Source: Orobanche coerulescens
Lineage: Eukaryota > Streptophyta > Magnoliopsida > Lamiales > Orobanchaceae
Direction: 5' to 3'
Length of the DNA stretch: 64,000 nt
Assembly: GCA_033398695.1 (NCBI GenBank)
Contig: CM065802.1
Coordinates: forward strand, 165,535,965 to 165,599,964
Part shown: piece by piece, positions 46,790-57,071 of the stretch
Position numbering within the stretch: the stretch's first letter is position 1
Layout: each line of letters begins with the position of its first letter
The notes under the pieces: generated by a model
Seen by the model: the letters and a program-made list of their open reading frames with translations, nothing else
The model's database searches: none
What the model was told of the DNA's origin: nothing
Program-made: the position numbers and the translations under genes

Positions 46790-47637
46790 AAGAGGGGATT
46801 TTTTCGTCGCCCGCCTCCTGCTTCTCATGTCTTCTTCACCTCCTTGCGGCGTAACCTCTCTGCCTCGCCATTCCGATTGACAACACCTTCTTTATTCGTC
46901 CTCTTCTGCATTGTCTTCCCTTCATTCTTCATTTCTTTCTTTCTTCTTCGGTCGCTATTGCCTTTGCAAAGGTACGTTTCTTTTTTGGATTTAGGGTTTT
47001 TTTGGCATGGATTTTGCTGTTGGTTGGTGTTCCATCGATCGATTTGGGTTTATCCTTATATTTGTTGCTTCTTCTGTGTCGTCGATCGGCCTAGGGTTGG
47101 TGTTCCATCGATCGATTGTGGTTGAATATCGTACGTTAAGTGTTGATGTATACATTAACTGTTGATGTTAACGACTGCTAAATAATTTGAAGATTACAAA
47201 CACATGGTTGGTCTTTCATTTTCGGTTATCATTGAGTGAGTGCTGGATGGTTTAATTTTTTCTCGATTACACATTTTATCTTATTTGATGTAGGTTTTTT
47301 TTTCATTCCGTCATTGTTGCTCATATTGGCTCTTCGGCAACTTCATGTGGTATGAATTTTTTTTTCCTTTGAATTTTTTCTGCAGATTCATTTGGGAGTT
47401 TTTCTTGTATTCTTGGAATTTTGTTTTCAGAAAAAAAGAATTAAAAAAGCACCCAAAAAAAATATTGAACTTATTTTACTAAAGGTTTAGTATAAATGCA
47501 AATTTTCTATGATTTGCTACAGGTTGTGATGTTCGTGTGAGGAGGATTGGAGAAATCGATGTAAAGGTTATGTATGATGCCTGAAGGAGGATTGTCACGA
47601 TCAAACACTCGGGTCTTTCCCACGATGGAGGAGAAAC
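46790..47637 (+). pseudogene. Plant gene 5' end: leader exon, intron, start-codon exon (unidentified)
   Basis: 46790-46970 is a C/T-rich leader typical of plant 5' untranslated exons and ends AAAG followed by GTACGTTTC, a good splice donor. T-rich intron-like DNA follows. TTTGCTACAG (to 47521) is a good acceptor. The exon 47522-47637 contains ATGATGCCTGAAGG at 47574, opening MMPEGGLSRSNTRVFPTMEE, and ends at GAAACAT before GTATGC. I do not recognise the protein and no clear continuation was found, so it is probably a gene fragment. The frames 46844-47125 and 47767-48033 are not supported as genes. Confidence 0.4.
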
Positions 47638-48248
47638 ATGTATGCTATATACTACTGGATATTTCATTACTCTTAACTTCCCAGGTTTGCCGCCTTATTG
47701 ACCACGCTGCTTAATGCTGCATCGAAACGACATCTTATGACGTCGTTTTATGGTTGGAAATAGGCTTTGGGTCAGAGCAATGCCTTTTCATTTATTCCTT
47801 CTCCTGTTTTCTTACAACGTTTTCAGGGTGGATGGCACTCACTAGGCTGTAATGATTTGAACAAACATCCGGTCATACTTTTTTCATGGGAAAAACTGTT
47901 TGGATGTCATGATCTTTCGATATTTTTTTTTAGTTTGCATGCTATTAGTAGATTTCTGGACACGTGTTTGTGTTTGTTTAAGCTCTACGTACTGGTACTA
48001 CTTGGTCATAATTTTGGCTTGGTAAAATTTTGATGGCGTGAAACGCAACTGTGTTTTGCAGCCAACCGTAGTTTTGACGTGGCAAGAACCATATGGCGTA
48101 CAAGTACTTGCTTGCCAATATTTTATTTGCAATTAGGGGTTAGAGAAGGTCAAATTGAGTATGTGGTTTGGATGGTGTAACTATGTAATCTACTTCAAGT
48201 GTTTGACGCTTTATCTGTTGCAAGTTTTTAGTTTGTCAGTGCATTAGG
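47638..48248. other. Unassigned intron-like stretch
   Basis: T-rich DNA with no recognised exon. It contains a run (48040-48110) similar to 49305-49385 in permuted order. The solo LTR begins at its end. Confidence 0.35.
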
Positions 48249-49197
48249 TGTGTTATGTTGACACTGTTGTGCGGCGATTTATACGCCTCGATGGCGATCG
48301 GCATAATGGTCAGGAAACAACTAAAGAAGACAGATGCTGGGTAAGCACCTAGCGGTCGACGTCCAAGGCGATCGTCTATTGGCATCTGGCGATCGCCTCT
48401 AATGTCCGACTGGAGACGATCGTCCCATTCCACGTGTGAATCCGACACCCGTCAAAGTCTGCGAAAACCGAATCTCAGGTGAAGACCCACGTACAGATCC
48501 GCAAAAGGCACCGCGAGAACAGGACCTACTCCAGCCTATCAGCAGCTGTCAGTGATAAGGACGGCCTCATCAACCGACAGGCCCGCCAAAAGGACCTAAG
48601 GTGGGACCGCCCAGGACAGCAAGAAGAGGCACCTGCCGCCTCCTCATTGGTTCGCGCATCTGGAAACCAGCAGCAGCTGCGGACTTTAAGGAAACAGTCT
48701 CACGTGCTGGGATGATTGCCCGCCTTATTTAAATACAGGAAACGGCGGTTGCCCGCGGCGGACAAGGACATCCGAGCAACCTTTTCTCCTATAAATAGGA
48801 GGCCTCCAGCATTGGCAGGAGGAGAGAGAAAAACGTTAACACACACACCTTACAACGTGAACACATAACGCTACAAGCAAACAATACAGAGAACTCTCCA
48901 TCTTTGTAACAAGAACTCACAGAGCTTCAACTCTGGTTCTTCCGGCAATCTTCAGCACTCGATAGCTAAGATAACTAGAGTTTTTATACTCATTGTAATT
49001 GTACTCTAACATTAATACTTGTACTCACCAGTATTCATATTAATAACATCTCGCGAGAGCATTTAAGCCCGGGATTAACAACCCCGGCAAATCTTGTGTT
49101 ATTTATTTCCCCACGGATGTGCTCTTGCATTTTGTTTGTTACTCGTCCATTCCAGCAATATCATTTCCGGATAATATTTTGGGTAACAACACACGCA
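48249..49197 (+). mobile_element. Solo LTR (949 bp) with target duplication ATTAGG
   Basis: It starts TGTGTTATG, ends CACGCA, and is flanked by ATTAGG on both sides (48243-48248 and 49198-49203). TATAAATA at 48790-48797 is followed by a purine-rich leader and A/C-rich DNA. The GC-rich upstream part has four GCGATCG-centred words (48272-48425). The frame 48479-48715 inside it matches no domain and is not annotated as a gene. A 6 bp duplication is less common than 5 bp for plant LTR elements. Confidence 0.75.
48272..48425 (+). repeat. Four GGCGATCGCC-type palindromic words
   Basis: ATGGCGATCGGC (near 48289), AAGGCGATCGTC (near 48367), CTGGCGATCGCC (near 48386) and GACGATCGTC (near 48416) all centre on CGATCG. 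They lie about 370 bp upstream of the TATA box. Confidence 0.7.
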
Positions 49198-49203
49198 ATT
49201 AGG

Positions 49204-50875
49204 GGTTACAAAAAGGAAAAATGAGCAACTTTATGTTGTTGATGTTTTTGAATGTTTTCTGATGTGAATGTTAAATGCATGGTTGTTTCAAGATTTGGGT
49301 TTGCCACGTCGCCAGCCGTGGTTTTGGCGTGGCGAAAACCGTATGGCATAAAATGCAACCATATTTTGCAGCCGTAAAAACTTAACGCGAAATATTAGGA
49401 CCATGAATGAAATTGGATGTTGCCTATGGTGCAGGTGTTTTGGCTGGAAACATGAGTGATAATGGCTATCAAATGGTTCAAGATTTGACATTTTTTGATG
49501 TCATCCCTCTTTCGCTTGGCTAGGCTATGAAATGTTGGTTAGGCCACTTTATATGTCACTCATATATGCTATTGGTAGAAATAGCGGATATGAGTGTCAT
49601 ATCAAGTTGTCTAACCAATGTCTCATTTTCAGCTTTTATATGTTGTTTGGACAGCACGGAAAAAGGGTGTTTCGACACTGTTTTTATAGCTTCCTAACAA
49701 AATTAACTTGCATTGGTTGCAAATTTGAGGCTTTAATGATGTTGTTCTATGTTTCGTGGCTGCTTATATTTGTTGGTTATGCCTGTCCTTTTATACAAAG
49801 GCCATACGGACGCCGTCGGTTCAGGCTAGACACAGTCGGTTGATGACCTATGGTGTATGATATTGTCATAAGTGTGAGTGTAATTTATTTGAGACTAGCC
49901 TCATTGCTTCCACTTTGATGGTTATAACTAATTTATAGATTTTTGGATTTGTTGGTTGACAGGCTGTTCTGATAGAAGTTGGCTGTGTGTGAGCGGGCTC
50001 GAGCAGAGCTGAGATTATTTGCAGCTTGGCGTGGCAGGTTATTAACTTTGTAGCCATGGCAGATTAATTTTCCTTCTCTGACTGCTTGCAAATTTGAGCA
50101 TTTAATGTTGATGTTTTATGCTTCGTGACTGCCTATATTTCTTGGTTATAGCTATCCTTTTATACAAAAGCTATTGATGTTGGGGTGTAGACGAAGGCAG
50201 GAATTGCTATAAAGGTTTCCATTGCCAGGATCGAGACCCGTGTTCAGCGTCGGAGACACGGTCTGTAATAAGGCGCATTACGACCCATGATATGAAAATT
50301 TAAAATGCTGCTGCGAATTGTGTTCATAATTGGTCTACAGTTGGATTAAAATAGGGCTTTGTGGGGTGTGCGTTAGTTAGTTGTGATTTTTGTTCTATGC
50401 ATCTACAGTGAGTGTGTGCAGTGCAGTGTGTTTTCTGCATGTTGTGTGTCAGTGTGATGTATATGTGTGTTTTGTGTGCCTGTGCCACTGTGTTGTGTGT
50501 TCTATATATATAGATGGAAAAAAGAAATCATACTTAAAAAGATCATGTTGTCATACGTAAAAACATTAAAATCTACCTGGTACCTGATGCAATGTGAAAA
50601 CCAAAAAAAAAAAAAAAATTAACATCTCGGGAACAACAAACATAGGATACTCAAAAAAAGATATGTTTGCAACTTTTTACGTGTACTGGAATTTTGAAAT
50701 CGGATATTGGTGTATTGTTAAATAGATTGTTCTTATGCTTTCTTGGATGTTTTATAGTTCTAATCATTTTTCAGTATTCCATCGACAATTCAGGACCTAA
50801 AAGCTTTATATTAAATTCTTTCGGTTGTAGTTGTCCCAATCAAAATCCGTAACATTTTATTCTTGGCTCGATCAG
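49204..50875. other. Unassigned stretch with a 90 bp direct duplication and TG-rich DNA
   Basis: No gene is recognised. A run starting GCAAATTTGAGG (49725-49805) is repeated in diverged form at 50088-50172. 50405-50505 is TG-rich low-complexity DNA. The frame 49532-49843 has no recognisable domain. Confidence 0.45.
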
Positions 50876-51061
50876 AATGAGAACAACCTTAGTACAAATT
50901 GGTTTGATATAGAGTCTCTGCTGACTGCAGGTGGCAGTATTATTTATAAGATTCATGCCTATAGTATTCATTCTGACTATCCATTCTGACATATTGTTAG
51001 TAGAGAGGAAAACCCAGATTTGATCCTAGATTTTCTTCGGCACTACGTACTTCTCATTCAG
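50876..51061 (+). pseudogene. Unidentified 62-codon exon with one stop
   Basis: The exon lies between GCTCGATCAG (acceptor) and CATTCAG followed by GTAATTGCG (donor). It is exactly 62 codons with a single TGA, probably from CGA. It reads NWFDIESLLTAGGSIIYKIH, then SREENPDLILDFLRHYVLLI, compact and protein-like with good codon periodicity. I cannot name the family. It is a captured or decaying gene fragment. Confidence 0.5.
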
Positions 51062-52220
51062 GTAATTGCGTAGGCCAGGTTATGTCTGCGCCGAATGTTT
51101 TTTGAAATGCAATACATGTTTTTTTTATTGACTATGAGATTATGTCATGATCAATACCATTTTCTGATTTGAGATTGGGGCTGTATTTTCTCTTGTGATT
51201 GGAGGTATATAGACTGAAAACCTTGCGACCAAAAGGACTCTTTGGAGGATGATTACGACTCCTTAGAAGTACTGGTCTAATAGGTATTGTAACACCCCCA
51301 GAATCTAATCGGGAATATTAGATTCCGCAGACCCCCTCCGTGAGGATCCACCAGGCTAAACATCGAAACAATATAATACATTACATGCCGACAAGGCATA
51401 ATCATGAAACATTAGACCGATTTGGTCTTTTATCATTATCTTAAAAATCAAAAATACATAATCCTATCCAGACTCATACCCACGCAAGGGTAAAATACTT
51501 CAAAACATAGACAATACGGCAGCGGAAAAGACAATACAAAGGGCTCCGACTAACTGAACCCAAAACTGGCCTTCGTGTGATTAGTATCATTCGTCTTTCA
51601 TCATCCCTCGTACCGATCCTGTGTCTTGCTCCCGAAAACCTGCATATACCTGGACACAATACAGATACCCACCCCCCGATTACTCGGGGGTTAGCAAAAC
51701 TCCACTGTTTCGCTAGTGCAAGTATAAAGTGCAAAACGAGCCATACATAACACATTCCGAGAATACAGTGAAAGACTTCCCGAGATTTATTTAGTAAAAA
51801 AAAATAGTTCAAGTCTTGAAAGTAGGAACGAAGCAAGTAAGCACTTTGAAAACATTTCCAAATCTAAGGAGTTTTGAAAACATTAGAAATTGAAAAGTTC
51901 TTAATTCCTCGAAAGCCATTTAGGGTCACAGCCCCAAAGTTCATTTTCCAAAATATAAATCCGTTAACAAAACACGGGGTCTACGGCCCGACCATTTTGA
52001 TCACAAAACACAGGGCCTACGACCCAATCATCCACTATAATTCACTTACGAGGACACAATACACATAACACGTTATTCTTATGCCATTCTAGCCAAACAC
52101 CAAGACTCGATATATATTGTATCTCGACCCCGAGCGTAAGGCATTGTGATACTCCGGACATATCACAATTAATCATCAAACATAAACATCAATATCACAG
52201 AAACCGCACTTGGTAACCCG

Positions 52221-52435
52221 TGGCCGTACCCATTAGTATCGGCCCCCAGAGGCCCCGTCGGACCGTCCCCAGGTGGGAAACCACTTCCGCGGCCGTACCC
52301 ATTAGTATCAGCCCCCAGAGGTCCCGTCGAACCGTCCCCAGGTGGAAGAACATCAACACACGCACCCAAGTCCACTTTCGTGGCCGTACCCATTAGTATT
52401 GGCCCCCAGAGGCCACATGCCATCCCCAGGTGGAA
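52221..52435. repeat. GC-rich tandem repeat, units of 69 and 91 bp
   Basis: GGCCGTACCCATTAGTATC begins units at 52222, 52291 and 52382. Each has CCCCAGAGG and CCCCAGGTGG. The same repeat is in the sister LTR at about 58014-58220, where the third unit has lost one base of its GGCCGTACC run. It lies on the transcribed side of the TATA box. Confidence 0.88.
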
Positions 52436-53671
52436 GAGTAACAACTCACATATTACAAAACCACAACTCTCAAAGGTCAAACACACAAAATATATATAGT
52501 CGAGGTACCTTGCTAGAATGGCCACATTATCCAACATGTACTCACGACCCAGAACTATATCAATTCACAAGGGAGCTCAAGATCTCAACAGCTCCGAACG
52601 ACATAACCAATATTACACAAACTCACATATTCATCCATAACCACGTGACTCCAAGCACATAATTTCACAAGAGAATTACACTTTACATTTACAAACGCCA
52701 TAATCATACATAATGACATCACACGAAAGTAAGGTGATCCTATACTCGTCACTAGCACACATATCCAACTAAGCATATTAATTCCCGACACCCACGGTTC
52801 ACCTTTACGAAAACCATGATGGTAAATATACCGATTCTTTTGAAAAATGGTTATAGATATTTATTTAGCACATATCGACACTTAGCAACCATTATATCTA
52901 CAAAACACGTAATGTATGGGCAAGATACTTGCCTCGAATAAGAACAACACGGAGAATCGACCGAAGTAGGTTGGCACGAACCGACTACGAACCCGCCGAC
53001 TCCACCGAATGCCAACTCGCGACAATAAACTATGAAAGACAAATATAACAACGAAAATGAATTCCAAAGTGTGACCCAAAGCCGCTGAATTCAAAGAACG
53101 AATGACGAAGAATCAAGTGTTTCCCCCAAAACGGCCAAGAACACGATTCATCCCGACAAAACACGAAAACGGAATTCCATGTTGAAATATGGATATAAAA
53201 TCCATAGAACGTGTTTAACAACATCATTTAACCACAATCGATCCATCAAAAACGTATGAAAAACGAGATCGAGAACAAATCCCCCTAAAAGTCGATTCGA
53301 TTGAAATCAAGAATTATACTTCGATTCGACGAAGAACGATGGATTAAATGATGTTAAACACAAGAGTACTACCAATATTAATCATACCCAATATGAATTA
53401 ATCAACAATACGGAACGAATCGGACAAAAACACAAAAATCCCCAAATTCAAGAATTTAGGGTTCTAGGAAGAGATTACCTTGATTCGCTGGATCAAAGGA
53501 TGATAACGGATGATTAATCGATGATAAAACCTCTAGAACTTCGTGGATTTGTTGCCCAACAACATGGCTCCATGATAAGAACAACCCTAGCCGCGGAAGA
53601 GAAGTAGAAGAAGGAGAAAATGGCGGAAAAAAACGATTGCAGGGCCTTAAATAGGCTGCTTGCCGGCAGGG

Positions 53672-53772
53672 TTACGTACGTAACCGGCCAAGGCTTACGT
53701 ACGTAACCGAGTCATTGCCCCAAATCTGCCGGCCCGTTACGTACGTAACTGGACAGGGCCTTACGTACGTAA
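53672..53772 (-). repeat. TTACGTACGTAA array, four copies
   Basis: Perfect 12 bp palindromes lie at 53672-53683, 53695-53706, 53737-53748 and 53761-53772, set in GC-rich spacers. The nearest copy is about 17 bp upstream of the TATTTAA run on the minus strand. Confidence 0.92.
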
Positions 53773-54309
53773 CTGCCGAGCACTACCGGCCGTAACTCGG
53801 CCAGTGCCGGCCTGGGCCCGAACGACGGCCCGAACGACCCCGAAACCCGAACCTGAATATGAATCGAAGATACGGTTACGAAGTACTCGCAAAGAAGAAT
53901 TCGAGCACTAAGGAACACACGATTCCGACCACCCGAAGGCTCAAAATTCGACAACGAAAAGTAATTACCCCAAACTTTGGGAAATTACGAAAATGGCCCA
54001 AAACGCCCGAAAATCACGATACGTGATCGAATAACCAAACCGAAGTTCACAACACGTCGAACAAAGTTAAACGGACTTACGGGAAACTCGGAACAGCAGT
54101 TTCGAACGAGATTCGCAAGAATCAAACTCAAGTGCGAAAAAGTCGCCAAAAAGCACGGAACTCAACAAAACAACACCGAAACGAAGTCGGATGACAAAAA
54201 GTGCAGAATTAATCATTCTCGTAATGACGAAACGGTCATGAGCGAGTCGTCAAAATGGACTTTCGCCGAAAAAAAGAAATTACTGGAAATCGAAATTACG
54301 GGTATTACA

Positions 54310-57071
54310 CACTACCCTCCTTAAAAGAAGTTTCGTCCCGAAACTTAAAACAAGTAGGGAGAAGCAATATCCCGCCAGGAAAACTCGACGAGATACACAA
54401 AAACTAAAAACTCGCGCCCGACGGCGAAACGCTGCAAGAAACGCAAAGGAACATATGGCGTGAAAACACGCTCCACGACGACCAACACAACGCCACCGAT
54501 AGAGACATAATAAAACCAACAAGTGACAAATGTCGTCAAACAGATAATACAATCAAGTTGGTTATCCGTACAATCACAAAATACAATGAACGAAGGTCAA
54601 TACGCTAGACCAAACCAATGGTACATCAATCAAAACGCGAGCCAATCGCTGAAGAAATACGGAATTCCACCGCCCAAGGGTTGGAAGATCGAAAACGAGA
54701 CAAATTTCCCAAATTTAAGGGAATTAGGAAGGAGTCTGAACGCTCAACAATCAAGAAACGGGGTCAACAAAAACCGAACAATCAAACGATCGAACCACAA
54801 CGATCGAGACAACAAAAATCGAACAATCATGTTCGGATCACGAAGAACAATAAGGTTCAATCGACAACTCCGAGGTTCACATCTCGACTCGAGACAAAAC
54901 ATGATCCGGTGAAAACAACAAGATGTGCACCCACATAAGATCCACACGAAAGGGAATAGCAATTGAAAAGTCACGACGACAAACGAGTAATTCCGACACA
55001 ATACCACCCTCGTTCGATTAACAAAAGTAAGGAATAGGGCAAGCTCAGAAAATGTTAACGAACACAAACGAGTCGACAGAGTCGAAAATACAGAAGTTCC
55101 AAATCTAATAATCCACTTCGAATAAAAGAACTAGTAGAACCAAAAGATGTTACTTCCTAACAAGGTTCACAAGAATCGAACCGAACTCGGAAAAGTCATA
55201 GCGATACCAGATCGACCCAAAACAAGATTACAGCTCGTTCGAACGATGAAACTGAAATACAGAACAAGCTCAGAAAGTATCAACGAATATAGACCTGAGA
55301 AATAGGAAATGCAGAAGTCCAAAAACAATACGGGTATTACATTCGACCTCTTCTAAAAGAAGTGTCGTCCCCGAAACTCACAACAACGAAATCAAGGTGA
55401 CGATACAACAAGCAACCGACAGAAACATCCTTCGAAGGCCTATCAAAGCCGATTCTGATAACTGTGTTGTAGCGCGAACTCTGAAAGTCTCGATAGCCAA
55501 TTCGCAAAACTGAATTCGGTGTCCCACGAGTCTGCACCTGAAACGCGTTACGGACAAGAAGGACAATTTACACGTGCATGCCCCGGCACGTCACGGTTGA
55601 AACACCTCGGCTTGGCATACCGAAAATACAAATGCTTGATACAATGGGGCATAACGTCCCAAAACAACATAGCGGAGATGCCAACTCAGCACAACAAAGA
55701 ATCATAATACATATCATATACAACGATTACCATCGTAAGGTAATACACACACAAATACTACAGCAACGACGGTATCGTTCGGCAACCTCAAAGGCCCGAA
55801 CAATTACCAGCACATAATCCCACATTGTACACAAACGTACAATCCCAAGCTTTAACATCTCACACAGGAGCGATAACACGCAAGCCACCACAAAATGACA
55901 ACATTAAAGATCGTCATCACACCTCCCAAAAGGGCTAACAGAACATATGCGTGGCGAACGACTCAACGTTCACACCACCAATTCAATCACAATTCGGAGG
56001 GCTAACACCCTAACAACAATACCAACATCATACACACTTTCTCCGACCACAAGTAGAAAATGATGGATTTTAAAAACGAAAACCACCTTTTGAAAACAGT
56101 TTGGAAACACCAGTTGATCTTGAGTATCATTTTACAAAAAGTAGTACAAACACCATTATCGAGACTTTGGAAAACCATTTATCATTTGATAAAAATGAGG
56201 ACACTTTCTCTTAGTGGAAAAATTTCAGAATATTCGACCCTCGGGTCTAAGTAAAAGTGTTTCTAAAACATTTAAAATATCTCAAAATATTTTGGTCCTC
56301 GAGGTAGAAGAATTTTGAAACATATTGTGGCGCCTTGGATGTACCACGAGAAAATAATTCATTTTAAAAGTACGTCTCGAATTTATTTTCTAAGATACTC
56401 AAGGTTTTCAAAGATAATTCAATGGGCTAGAATGCCCAAAAATTTCAGGTAAATACACGGAACAATATAGCGCTGTGGGTCCCACGCCGGAACCCACCAG
56501 GCTAAAAACCATTTACAAAAACGCCAAAAAGGCCGATGACGGTAATATTTCAAAAACTTACAAAGGCCATTTACAAAGTACTAAATACCGTCGTAAGAAT
56601 TTCGACAAAACGATCAAGGCCATAATGCCAAAAACTCGGTTAAGGGAATCAGTTTTTGAAATAAAACTCAGTCGGTAAAATACCGAAAGTCATTACAAAA
56701 GAACTCACGCAGCGGATAAAAGAAATACAGTTCAACATGCACAATCCAGCAACACTACTCCTCATATGAACGAAATATGAGAGTCACATAACCACATATC
56801 ACGAAATCAAAATCCAAAAGAGGATTCCGTCACTTAACAAATAATCATAAAAATAGCTCGTGTCACACGAGGCACAACACAAAGAAGGGAGACTTACATC
56901 CACAGGTCGCACGAAGATGATGGCTGCACCCTGATACTAATCACAGCCGACATTCCAAACGACGCGCCGCGACACGACTCAGTCAGATAAAATCTGACAA
57001 TACAAGACTCAACAACACATAACTCGACCCGACAGCCTAGGTTTCCTCAACCTAAGCTCTGATACCATAAA
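54310..57071 (-). other. Internal region of the non-coding element
   Basis: No gag, protease, RT, RNase H or integrase motif was found on either strand. A second LTR-start/polypurine-like junction occurs at 55331-55380. A block at 56410-56700 resembles the LTR end at 34190-34530 (shared ACCCACCAGGCTAAAAA). The region is thus partly assembled from LTR-end pieces of related elements. The plus-strand frames of 54523-54938 are shadows of A/C-rich DNA. Confidence 0.7.
57056..57067 (-). other. Primer-binding site of the non-coding element
   Basis: GCTCTGATACCA on the plus strand is the exact reverse complement of TGGTATCAGAGC, the initiator tRNA-Met complement. It lies four bases from the LTR. Confidence 0.88.

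Larger units (their letters stand above)
51288..54309 (-). repeat. 3' LTR of the non-coding element
   Basis: On the minus strand it begins TGTAATACCCG and ends GGGGGTGTTACA. It holds four TTACGTACGTAA words (53672-53772), a TATTTAAGG run just downstream (53645-53655) and a GC-rich tandem repeat (52221-52435). The many short frames in it, including one with repeated PLGADTNGYG, come from the tandem repeat and are not genes. Confidence 0.88.

Noticed and set aside
46844..47125. 93-codon Phe/Leu-rich ORF
   Set aside because: It runs through a C/T-rich leader and across a strong splice donor at 46971, so it is better explained as leader plus intron.
48479..48715. 78-codon GC-rich ORF
   Set aside because: It sits in the GC-rich U3 part of a solo LTR and crosses no conserved motif.
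48040..49385. CCGTGGTTTTGGCGTGGC-like runs at 48060 and 49335 as ends of a transposon
   Set aside because: The two runs are short, permuted and in the same orientation, and no duplication flanks them.
52221..52435. CRISPR-like repeat arrangement
   Set aside because: Units are long, directly adjacent, unequal and without unique spacers, and the context is a plant LTR.
52169..52537. ORF with repeated PLGADTNGYG units (and its copies in the sister LTR)
   Set aside because: The repetition is the translation of a GC-rich tandem DNA repeat in the LTR, and several frames on both strands are open for the same reason.
54523..54938. Two overlapping Asn/Arg/Gln-rich ORFs
   Set aside because: The A/C-rich internal DNA of the non-coding element is open by composition in several frames; no gag-like knuckle or domain is present.
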